A stretch of DNA of 64,000 nucleotides, from NCBI GenBank assembly GCA_037176905.1, contig JBBBWG010001892.1:27826-91825 (forward strand), read 5' to 3'. How positions within the stretch are numbered: the first letter of the stretch is position 1; every line of letters begins with the position of its first letter. Made by a program: the position numbers and the translations under genes. This document shows, piece after piece, positions 36,801 to 47,500 of the stretch. The notes under the pieces are model-generated. The model was not told the origin of the DNA. It did no database searches and saw only the letters and a program-made list of their open reading frames with translations. Source of the DNA: Azolla pinnata. Its lineage: Eukaryota > Streptophyta > Polypodiopsida > Salviniales > Salviniaceae.

Positions 36801-38401
36801 AAGAGTGAGGTAATTGATGTGTTGTAAAATTTCTGTAAAAATTTGAGGAATGTTTAAACTTACATTTTCCATTTCTTTGCTTAGATTCTCACGTTCATTA
36901 TAAGAAGGCTAGAACAGCTTCTGGTAAGATATTTTCATTTTACTTTCAAGAAGCGAGAATTTCTATCCATAATAGTCAACTTTTGAGTAGAGAGAATGAA
37001 ATCATGATCCTGTGTATGGAGCAGATAGACCAAGGTAGCAGTATTGAGAATGTGAGAGCAGTTATATTGGAGCGAGGAAGCAATCCATGGCTAGCTTCAG
37101 AGTCAGTGAAGCAGGTAGCTAATAGAAGTCTGGGTTATCTGTTATCCAGCAAATTCCCGACAGATACATTGGTCCTTGTTAATGTCGATGTTCTAGTTTC
37201 TGAGAGAATTATTTGGGCAGTTGGAGGAGCTATCTAAGGGAGAAGTATTGAAGAAAGTTATTGCTGCTTATTCTCGATCAACACGAATTGTCCGACCTGA
37301 ACTCGTTGATCCTGCATGGGAGGTAATTTTTTATCAAAAGAAGGGTGTATACAATTTTTATTTAGCTAAAACTTCTAGTTTTATGTAATACTCATGTTCA
37401 TAATACTCACAGGCAACCATCAAAGTTTGCTTAATTTTCTTACTATGTGCAAATATCAGCTGATAGTAACGAGTGTGCACAGGAAACCAAGAAAAACTGC
37501 TGTGCTTATTTTATGCCCAGAAAAGAACTAGAGCTTGTTAGCATAAACATATCATCATGAACAAATATCTTGCCTCGCCATTTGGTTAACGTAAGTGGTG
37601 AGGTGGGCAAGTCGTAAGCAAGGGATTGAGGGTTTGAATCCCGTTGAAAAAACCAGATGTGCCCTTTCAGCAGTCTTCGAGTTAGTGATGTAAGATGTTG
37701 CCTTTGGTGGGTGCCTCTGGGGAATGATGTGAGTTGCTGCCATTCTGTGTTAGCTGTAGCCCTTGCGACTATGAGCTCTACAACAAAACGGGAAATAGCT
37801 GATATAGCAGAAATCTAAAGGAATTTCACAATTTTGATGAATGACAGACTGAAAGGTAGCAAATTTTAATAGAGCCTGTGACAAGGTTAGGATACTAGAC
37901 AGTTACTTGAACTTGTCAATAAGTAGGGATAGTCTGAATCCTTGGCTATCTGTTGCAGATAAATGAGCAACTTTTCCAGCAACCAGAAGAAAATGCTTTA
38001 TGGGCTGCATATAAGCATGCAGCATCACAAATAAATCCAGGTCATTGGATGGAGCTGGATTTACTGTAGCCAAGTTGTTGTATCCCTATTTGCTGAAAAT
38101 ATCTCAAATATTTGAAGTTTCTGATACAGGTGTCAGTTTAGATGTGCTTGTCGAAGCTTCATCTGCGTTCCTTGAACCATTGGAAGATTATTTCGACAAG
38201 GTTTTCGTTCTTGTGGTGGGTTGACCTTCTGATTTCATCATTCTGGAAAGATATAATCATGCTGTGTTAATTTATCTTATCACTTTTATGTTTTCTTGGC
38301 AGGAGGACAAAAGTCTACAGAAAAACAGAGTAACGTTAGTTCAGAGAATAGCGGAGCTTCCGAAAGGGATAGTAGACTTCTCGGTGCTACCGGGCTTCTG
38401 A
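24847..38401 (+). CDS. EDD1: Organellar glycyl-tRNA synthetase, fused alpha-beta bacterial type (EDD1), 1110 aa, 36 exons
   Basis: Exons: 24847-25212, 25736-25786, 26173-26240, 26830-26911, 27072-27135, 27274-27329, 27433-27510, 27622-27696, 27824-27894, 28740-28856, 29308-29409, 29487-29610, 29987-30067, 30172-30258, 30608-30709, 30855-30918, 31001-31056, 31221-31292, 31375-31457, 31545-31593, 32794-32856, 33850-33948, 34027-34113, 34178-34252, 34335-34393, 35794-35887, 35980-36198, 36288-36382, 36548-36638, 36705-36809, 36885-36923, 37025-37114, 37221-37322, 37959-38040, 38130-38215, 38303-38401. All phases close. It charges tRNA-Gly in plastids and mitochondria. Transit peptide about 1-110; alpha-type catalytic part from [10 protein letters not shown] with [52 protein letters not shown] and [10 protein letters not shown]; beta part from about residue 427 ([12 protein letters not shown]), with MHKHQRYFP and [20 protein letters not shown], ending [14 protein letters not shown]. 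Introns 1, 13 and 28 start with GC. The start at 24847 matches the homologous PDE318 exon; in-frame ATGs at 24784 and 24814 are alternatives. AATAAA lies at 38501-38506. Confidence 0.95.
37565..37790 (+). mobile_element. Possible tRNA-derived SINE in EDD1 intron 33
   Basis: A B-box-like GGTTTGAATCC (37631-37641) follows by about 40 bp a weaker A-box-like region (TGGTTAACGTAAGTGGTGAG), with tRNA-like spacing. The following 150 bp have a body unlike the surrounding AT-rich intron. No target-site duplication could be defined by eye. Family assignment is tentative. Confidence 0.4.
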
Positions 38402-40174
38402 TTAATCTGTTTCTAAATTGATTGATGTTGTATCACTAGGTTGATTTTCAAGCTTGTATAGGGAGTATGCTCAATGCTCATGCATTGCATTTTTGCCGAG
38501 AATAAAGTGTAGGGAATGCTCCCTGCCCACACGGATTTGTATTTGAGCCTGTACATTGAAAGAGAACCGTCATCAATCTCCTGAGTAATTTCCTCTCACC
38601 ACAGAATGCCAAGTATCGTCACCAAACCTTGCCATAGTAGCTTTGATTGTTGCTTTTTATGAATATCCATTGAAAGTGTTCTTTCCAGGAAAGCTGCATT
38701 TAGACAACCCATTTGAACATAGCTGCTTAGGCAGCGATGTTGTATTAATGGGGTACTTGGACTGAGTTGGATGTGGGACACTTGCATCCATTGCCAACAT
38801 TTATTCCCATCTGCAATCGGAACAAAATATCCCCATGGTTGGGAGAGGTTTATCCAGGGCAACAATCTTCAAAGCTACTGCATTTTTATGTGTTATTGTA
38901 TTTAACTGGACAGATGAGCATCTTCAATATGTGGATGAAAGAGCCATGCCTCGCTTCACTGTTTTGTGTATGTTTTCAGCTTAGCAAGGTCAAATAAATT
39001 GGACAATCTTACAAATGAGATCTATGTCAAAGAGTAAGCTTGTACATATGGAATTACAAGAGAGAATGCTCTGAATATGCAGTTGCTGTATTTTCTGAAT
39101 GCTGAATTCTGAATGTTTCTGAAGTTCATTTTTACAGATGGGCGGTGAAGGGAATGAGCCCACAACCCTAAAAACAACACAATCAGTGTGTGAAAGAGTA
39201 CAGAGTACAACCAGAAACCCTGGAAGCATGAGGAACACACAACCCAGGTAACTAGTAAACTACCACACTCTTCTCATTAATGCTTTTCTATCGCCATTGA
39301 TTAGTACTGGGTTCTTTCCATTACTTGATCTACCTTCTTCATATACAAGTAACAGGATTACCATCAATGGTTGCTTGTATGCTGTATGTACACAAAAGCT
39401 GCGAAGGTGTGTGACTGCATATTGTATTCTTGTCTTCAACACTTCACAGGTAAGTTTTTGGAATCACCATAGCTCAAATTAGGAGGAGACATATTTGGGC
39501 ATCTCTGTTTTTCTGAATCTCAATCGTCACGATTCTCATACGGGATCGTCAGGCAGGCATTTTTTCCTAAGATCTATAGAAAATGCAATTTGAAAATGTG
39601 AGTTATATGCAACTGAGGGAGTAAAAAAATTTATGTATTCACATGCAGTGCCAACAACCCTGACTCAAGTAAATTAAAGCAGGTCATGAAGATGGTAACA
39701 TGGAAGCACGAGAGCTTCGGTGGAATCACACCTGCAGAACCTGCTGCCCCAACAACTAACTCCAAACACACACAGATGGGCTGCTGGGCATGCTACAAAA
39801 ACACAGTGCTTCCCCAACAGGTGAGTTACCTTCAACAATCCATCCTTCAAAAGAGTCGAAATGCCATTGTTTTTGCACAAACCCATACTGTTGTTGATCA
39901 TAATGATATGATCAAATCCTTAGATATATGTGAGCCTCCAAGGCTGAAATGCATTAGATAGCATCATATACAGTCACATACATTGGCCCATCCATCTATC
40001 CATCCATACAGCCACATCCATAGGTGTATCCACCCATCATCCATACATTCATACAGCCACATCCATAGGTCCATTGATCCATCCATTGTCCATTGATCCA
40101 TCCATATAGCTATATCCATTGGTGCATTGATCCATCCATCCATCCATCCATATACATAACACACATACATACAA
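38402..40174. other. Intergenic with CCAT-type array
   Basis: The EDD1 3' UTR lies at the left. At about 39984-40160 a degenerate CCAT/ATCCATC tetranucleotide array runs up to the pectin methylesterase start codon. No gene was recognised between. Confidence 0.6.
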
Positions 40175-43100
40175 ATGGTATGGATAGGATGGTGGGTCCT
40201 CTTCCTCTTCCTCTTCCTCTTCCCCCTGCCGCCCTCTGCCGCCCAATCCTCTGCATTGATCGGCCGTGCTTGCCAGGCTACTCTAGCCCCTTCCCTTTGC
40301 AGAGATTCTCTCCTCCACCATCGCCCCTCCCCTCATCCCCAATCCTCCAACTCCTCCTCAGCTTCCGCTTCCGCTTCCGTGCTGGCGGTGCTCCACCTCG
40401 CCGTGGAAGTTGCGCACTCCCAGGTCCTCGGCTGCACCTCTCTTTCAGATAGCTTGCCTCTCATCCCAGAGACAGAATCCTACAACTATAACGTGTCACC
40501 ATCACCATCGCCTTCCTCATCGCCATCGCCATCGCCATCATCATCATTGCCATTGCCATCGCCATCATCATCATCTTCTTCTTCACATTCTTCTTCTGCT
40601 GCTGTTGTTGGCTCGGCAGCTGCCTTGGAGGGCATCAACATGAACCTCACCCACGTGTCTCGTGATTGCTCCTACTTACTCCTGCGAGCTGCCCAGCTCC
40701 ATGGGCGTGTGAGAGCATCCATCTCACCTCCTCCTGATCTGGGTGATGATGGCAGCAGCCATGCCTCAGTGACGCAGAGGGCGAGGGTGATTATCAGCCG
40801 CATTGCGGCAGATGCCCAGGCATGGCTGAGCGCAGCACTCACCTACGAGAACGATTGCCACAGCATGCTGGTGGGCCTTACCGAAGATCTCGCAGGCAAG
40901 AATATGACGGGGATGCTGCCGCGAATCTACCACAATGCCACTGGCAACATCAGCATGCCTTTCTTCATCACCGGAGGAGGAGGAGGAGGAGGCACAGACA
41001 ATTCTGCGGATGCCGGTTATGATATGAGCAACCAGACGACACCAGCGGAGGATTATAACAATGGTTTCTACTATTACTACAGTTATTATGCTGCATTGGA
41101 GGGGCTGCTGGGCTATGCCGCCAACATGACCAGCAATGCATTGGCGATGATGGGTGCTCTGCGAGCCCACGGCTGGAACACCAGCGCATGGTCTCCACCC
41201 ACAAGGAGCACACTCTACGAAGCTGAGCCCATTGATCTTGCTCGACTGGTGGCAAGCCACCGGAGCCCCAAGTGGTGGGACTTCCCAGCTGTAGTCGTGG
41301 CTAAAGATGGCAGTGGTGACTTCACCAGCGTACAAGCTGCTGTGGATGCTGCCCCCGAAGGGCGGCGGAATCAGTGGTACACCATCCACGTCAAGGCCGG
41401 TGTGTACGAGGAGACGGTTCGCGTGCCCTCGGAGAAGACGAAGCTCGCCATGGTTGGTGATGGCATGGGCAGGTCCATCATCACTGGCTCCCGCAACGCC
41501 CAGATGCCCGGCGTCTCCACCTATGACTCCGCCACTGTAGGTGAGAAATAGTCTAAATTGGGTTTTATTGATCGATCTGATGGATCAATTTATGATGGCT
41601 CTATCAAGCAATGGATCAATTGGTCAATGGATTGATCAAATTGATTGATGGACGGATGGATGGATGGATCGAAATCTGATGGATTGATCATATGATTGAT
41701 TGACTGATGATTGACCAAATGATCGATTGCTGGATTGATGGATGGGTTGATCAATCTGAAGGATCAACCCATGATGGATCTATCAATCAATGGATTAATC
41801 AAATGATTGTCGATTGATTAGTTGATCAATCCAGTGGATCAACCAATGATGGATCTACCGATCAATGGATTGATCAAACGAGCAATGGATTGATCANNNN
41901 NNNNNNNNNNNNNNNNNNNNNNNNNNNNNNNNNNNNNNNNNNNNNNNNNNNNNNNNNNNNNNNNNNNNNNNNNNNNNNNNNNNNNNNNNNNNNNNNAGTT
42001 GATCAATCCAGTGGATCAACCAATGATGGATCTACCGATCAATGGATTGATCAAACGAGCAATGGATTGATCAAATGATTGTTGATGGATTAATCGATCA
42101 ACCCATGGTGGATCTATCAAACACTGGATTGAATCAAAGGACTGATCCAATGAGCGATAGATCAATGGATCAATGGATTGACCGAATGATTGATTAATTG
42201 GTGGATCAAAATCTGATGGATTGATTGATCAGATTGATTGACGGATCGGTCGAGGGATCGAATCGGTTGATGGATTGATCAAAATCGATCGATCGGTTGA
42301 CGGATCAAAATCCGTGATGGATTTTGAGCAAACGATCGGTGGATTGACGGATCAAAGCCTTGGTGGATTGAATCCGATCGACTGAAGTCGAGCGGCTAAT
42401 GTTTGGAATTTCCTGCTGTGGGGCAGCGGTGGACGGCGACGGGTTCGTGGCGGTGGGGATGACGTTCGAGAACCGGGCGGGGGCAGCGAAGCACCAGGCG
42501 GTGGCGCTGCGAGTGGACAGCGACAGGTCGGCCTTCTACAACTGCTCGATCCGGGGGCACCAGGACACGCTGTATGCGCACGCGATGAGGCAGTTCTACA
42601 GGGAATGCCACATCGAGGGAACGATCGACTTCGTGTTTGGGAACGCGGCGGCGGTGTTCGAAGCCTGCAGGGTGCTGTTCCGGCGGGGTCTTGCGGACGT
42701 GGGCACCAGCGTCGTCGCGGCGCAGGGGAGGCTCGACCCAGCCCAGACAACTGCCCTTGTCTTCCACAAGTGTCATTTAGATGGAACTCGCGACTTCCTG
42801 GACCAACTGCCTCAACCGCTTCAACCGCTTCAGCTTCCGCTGGCGCCGCCGCCGCCGCCGGTTGAAGTTGAACAAGAAGAAGAAGAAGAAGAAGAAGAAG
42901 AAGAAGAAGCCCCCCCTCGTGCCTACCTCGGCCGCCCTTGGAAGCTCTTCTCCCGCACCGTCTTCCTCAAGTGCTCCCTCCCCGCCTTCCTGCACCCCGA
43001 TGGCTGGCTTCCATGGAGATCCGACTTCGCCCTCTCCACCCTCTTCTATGGTGAATACAACAGCTCCGGGCCCGGTGCCAGCTCCAGCAGCATCAATGGC

Positions 43101-43448
43101 TTCAGCATCAATGGCTCCAGCATCAATGGCTTCAGCATCAATGGCTCCAGCATCAATGGCTTCAGCATCAATGGCTCCAGCATCCATGGCTCCAGCTTCA
43201 ATGGCTCCAGCATCAATGGCTCCAGCATCCATGGCTCCAGCTTCAATGGCTCCAGCATCCATGGCTCCAGCTTCAATGGCTCCAGCTTCAATGGCTCCTC
43301 CTCCATTGCCACCACCTCCCCGCCGCGTGTTCCCTGGTCCATCCCCCAGCTCCCCTTCCACACCGCTTCGCTCTTCACCGTCGCCCCCCTCATCCAAGGT
43401 CACCTCTGGCTTCCCCAGACCCATATCCCCTTCCAATTGTCCCTCTAG
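40175..43448 (+). CDS. Type-I pectin methylesterase with inhibitor-like pro-region and repeat insertions, 795 aa, two exons
   Basis: Exons 40175-41540 and 42427-43448, joined in phase 1 to give SATVAVDGDGF as in the family. It removes methyl esters from cell-wall homogalacturonan. A hydrophobic signal peptide (FLFLFLFPL, about residues 8-22) is followed by a PMEI-like pro-region (GRACQATLAPSLC; NDCHSMLVGL). The catalytic domain starts near residue 367 (WDFPAVVVAKDGSGDF) and shows QAVALRVDSD (Gln about 479), GHQDTLY (Gln/Asp about 501-502), GTIDFVFGNAA (Asp about 523) and YLGRPWKLFSRTVF (Arg about 625), so the active-site set is present. Two insertions are unusual: a Pro/Leu then poly-Glu loop just before APPRAYLGRPW, and a 14-unit Ser-Ile-Asn-Gly-Ser repeat between GEYNSSGPG and the C-terminal RVPW...SLFTVA part. 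With these the protein is far longer than the usual 550-600 residues. The intron contains an assembly gap. Confidence 0.9.
41541..42426 (+). repeat. GATC/GATT/GATG tetranucleotide-rich intron of the pectin methylesterase
   Basis: The whole intron is a degenerate field of TGATCAAT/TGGATTGA words. A 77-bp block at 41820-41896 is repeated without a mismatch at 41997-42073, directly on the two sides of the N run. Confidence 0.9.
41897..41996. other. Assembly gap (100 N)
   Basis: Exactly 100 N, the usual placeholder for a gap of unknown size, lie inside the pectin methylesterase intron. Both exons and their phases are unaffected. Confidence 0.99.
43089..43298 (+). repeat. 15-bp coding minisatellite, 14 units, in the pectin methylesterase
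   Basis: Fourteen contiguous 15-bp units of the type AGCATCAATGGCTCC encode Ser-(Ile/Phe)-(Asn/His)-Gly-(Ser/Phe). Eight units create an Asn-Gly-Ser sequon. The first six units alternate strictly between the Phe- and Ser-ending forms, which suggests recent expansion of a 30-bp higher-order unit. Confidence 0.95.
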
Positions 43449-44515
43449 CCCCAGCCTCTTTTGCTTTCCTTCCAATCTCCCATTGCCAACAAACCCCAAT
43501 GCGCAATGCCCCAATTCCACTCCCGCTTCTTCCCCCGGCACACAGGTTATATATAGATGTATGTAGCCTCCTCCCCTTTGTGCCCAAATCCTTCACTAAC
43601 CTCGCCACCACATGCTTTGCAATGTTTCGCTCATCCATGGAGATAGATCCTCTTACACTGCCATTTTTCTGAGCCCACAAAACCCCCCAAGCCCCTGACT
43701 CAAACCTCTTCCTGATCCTCATCCCTGTTTTAGTCCTCCACTCTTCATTAACCTGCAACCCCCAACCTTAAGAAGGGGGGTTAGAGATGATGACTGCCCA
43801 TTGTGAACCTATATAACTGGAAAAGAACCCTACTTGGAATATAATGGCATTCAAGCTTAAAAATCTGATTCTTCAACTCTTTTGCCCAAAACCCACCCAG
43901 ACATTCAAGTATTTGCCCTGCACAGAAATTCACTATGAATTGGACCACCAAACTAGATTATGAGACTGGAACCATGCTGTATTGCTCTAAAAGAGCTGGC
44001 TGGCAAATTGTTTTGCTTTCTGCTACATCCATACGATCAAGAATCCAAGGCAGCCTTATTCAGGTCTCTAATTGGCCACAATGCTGGCTGCAGTGCATTC
44101 ATCTGTGGTTCTGCATTTCTTGCATTTAGATCTCTTGTAGTTCTAAATTCCAACTGAATTTGATCGCAAGAGATTCATGTCCACATTACTCGTGTTTCAA
44201 CCCAGTCTAGATTAAGCTAACCATTCCCAAAATCATCAAATCATGTGCATCAAGATTGTACTCATGTAGCTCTAGTAGACTTAACAGCCCTTGATTAAGG
44301 ACATTATGGAAATATTTAGTACTTTGCAGCCTATGTCGATCCTAGATGACTTGCGCACTACATTTGACAGTTCGGCATTGTTGTGGCACAGCACGACAGC
44401 AAGAAAAAATAGTGAATTGAATAGCTAAGAACCGAATGCCCATCAGAGCTATTCTTCCTTCACAATATACATGAGAGTTAAGAGTAGTGTGTAAACCAGT
44501 ATGCAAAAAATTCTT
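43449..44515. other. Convergent intergenic region, no gene seen
   Basis: This is the 3' UTR space of the pectin methylesterase and of LPA3, which meet tail to tail. No coding or RNA feature was recognised. Confidence 0.6.
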
Positions 44516-47500
44516 CTACTTCCTCCAAGCTGCTGATTCCTCTAATTCAATGTCTTCTTCCCACCATGTAGAATTCTGAAAAGAGGGTGCACTATATTAT
44601 TACAATCACTGTTTCTGAGAACACAGGCACATGTCTCTCAGCAAATAATGCCCACTTGGTGATCTGTGCTTACCTTGTATCCTCGCCTCAGAAATTCCAT
44701 CGTGCTTCCTTCTTCTTCCTGAAGACCGAGTGCAACCAAAAGCTCCTGTTTAGTCTGGAAAGAAGAAAGAAACATGAGAAATGTAGCGAAAATACTGCTC
44801 CAGGCTGATCCTTCAACCCAAAACGGCATGCTACGATTGTTGAAAGCATAAACATTGTGGCATTTGAAGATGCAGAATGAGTCAACAAAAATGCAAGAGA
44901 TTTTCTATGTTTGACATTCCTCTGTTGCTTTACTGATAAACACCACCACATTATTGAATAATTTTTGTCCCTGGGCCATGTTGGCCTTTAGAAGACCTTG
45001 GTATACTCTTTTTCTTTCTTTCTTTCTATCGATCTTCATCCATGACATAAATGCAACCAGCTTATCCCCAACTTGATAGCTCAACCAGTGTGACACTTTG
45101 TCTTGAACTGAAGTGTCAGTAATTTGAATCACTCGAAAGCCTTGAGAAATGTGGCCCTCTCGTGTGTGGCCTTCGGGGAAAATCATATCATAATTACCGT
45201 AGTTTAGATGAACTTTGCCAGAAAGTCCCTTGTAGAAGTTGAATACCCAGTTTTCCTATCACCATCATATACTTACCTTTTATGTACACACACATACAAA
45301 TGCCATATAACACAAATCGAGAACGAAAACTGCTAAAGGTATATGTCACGAAATGAGTTAATTAAGACTGTTTTAATTAAATAAGCAAGCATTCAGGCAC
45401 GTTTGCCTTTTCATGTATAAACAAACAAATGGATGGGGTTACCTGGCCCAATGTGAACCTATCAGGGCTTTCAGCTACACAGACATAGGATCCATCTGCT
45501 TGTTTCAACATGACCTGCCAAGGACCTTCGAGGAAAAAACAGTCATGCAGCAAGATGAGTACGGTAGTATACAAGACCAAAAAAGCATCATCATACATTC
45601 TGTTAGAAAATTCCCTGCAGCATTTGCCATAGAAACGAACTAACTATTACAAATTACTTGATAAAAAGAATATAGCACTCCATTTGTATTGTGAGTGAGA
45701 GCTGTCATTACTACCCGGATAGGGTGTGACTCATACATTGGCTCCATTGAGAATTTAATTTGAAAATCATGCTCTCCAGTGAGAAGTTAGGGCAATGCAT
45801 ACATAAATCAGATTTTCAAATACAATATACCGATTCCTCCTTTTATCCAGAGCTCTTCATAATTTGCCAAAGCAGCAAAATTATACTTAATTTTACTTCA
45901 TCCCCTCCCTTGACTTCAACAAGACACAACAGAAATACCTTTCATTTTATGTAGCATTGCAAGCCTTCGTTTTAGGCCCCTTGTATGAGACTTGGTGAAA
46001 CTAGCAAAGAGTAGGGTATTGTTCCCTTTTCCTTCTCTACACCCTAAAGGTGTTGATAAATTCCAGGATCTATCTATTAAGTTGTTTTTATGAATATAAG
46101 CATATTTTTTAAGAATTCTTTATAGAGTGGAACCTGGATAGATGCGCAGTAGAGCTCCACTATAATCCAATACAAAAGGGGCAGTTGTGATACTCTGCCA
46201 AAACAGAAAATGAAACAATCTATATCCGTCAGATCACCTCCAGTTTTTGGCTAATTCAGCCCTGAATTCGTTACTTTAAAGTTTTATGAACCATTAGCAA
46301 AAACTATTCATGATGATTTTTCTATGATTGGGTGTTTAGTGCATTTGATTTAGAATATAGAGATATAAAATCATCGTAGTCGAGGAACCAAAATAAAACT
46401 CTAAAAAATCCACATTTGGCGTCAGCAATTACAAGATTATTAGTAGCAGACAATACTACGAAAAAATGTCCCATAGGTACATAGAAAAGAAACAAAGTTA
46501 TATTAATGTCTTTTAAGAGGCTAGAGTGAACTATAGGACCAAAATAGAGAACTAGACATTGCAAGCTTAGAAAGTTTATCTATTGGAAACAAGATTCGTT
46601 TTCAAACCAAAAGCCACGTGTGTATATGAATACTTCACTTTGAAGAACATGCAGATAGAATTTATGTCTCATCAATTTTCTCATCAAATTAGGTTGGCTT
46701 AATTAATGTTTTCTAGGTCTGATTTCAATAGGAGGACTTGTTTCAATGGACTAGCTGAACCTGATGCCTCAGCAGATTCTTTCTATAGAAATTGACCCAA
46801 ATGGAATCGGATTTGTAGAAGCGATCCCTTTGCGTATGTGCGTGTGTAAGCAAGAGATTAATTGAATGAAATATGACATAACAGGATAAACAGGAAGGGA
46901 ATGAGAGTTAGTCACTAAGCATACAAGACACAGGTGTGAATTATATGGATCAATAATACTATATTAGTTCAGAGTATTCATTCATTAAATGTGAAGTTTT
47001 CCGGTGAAAACAGATTTCAGATCAGCACAGGTCCATAAAAAAAACTTCAAGGATATAATGCATTTAATCTCCTTCGATTTACAACAAGAAATAAGATCAG
47101 AAAAAGTAAAGTTGGAGAAGCTTTAATGGCACACCTTTGAGTAATCTCTTGTACGAATATAGAACACAGGTAGGAACTGTGACAAAAACCGATAGTGAAC
47201 ATCTTTTGTTGGGAAGCCAAATAATCCCAAGTCCGACCTACAAATATGCAGACATTAATAGAATGCAAAAACTTCAGAAAGATGACAGCAATTTTGTACT
47301 ATAGGAATGATCCATATTTTGATGGCAAGCAAGGCCTAAAGGATTAAAATTTTACAAGTTTGTGTTTCCTGTAACGTTTTTGGAATTATCCATAGGGTCT
47401 GAACTATCTTATGAATCCGGATCCATAACCATGAACCCAAATTTAGAAGAAAAATGTGCATCTATACTGTCTTGTTTAGAGTGGAAAACGGATCCTGGGA

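Noticed and set aside
43089-43298. CRISPR-like regular repeat
   Set aside because: The units are contiguous with no spacers, in a plant coding exon; it is a minisatellite.
42777-43541. Long open frames on both strands over the pectin methylesterase repeat
   Set aside because: The 15-bp units leave all frames open; only the frame with the active-site motifs is supported.
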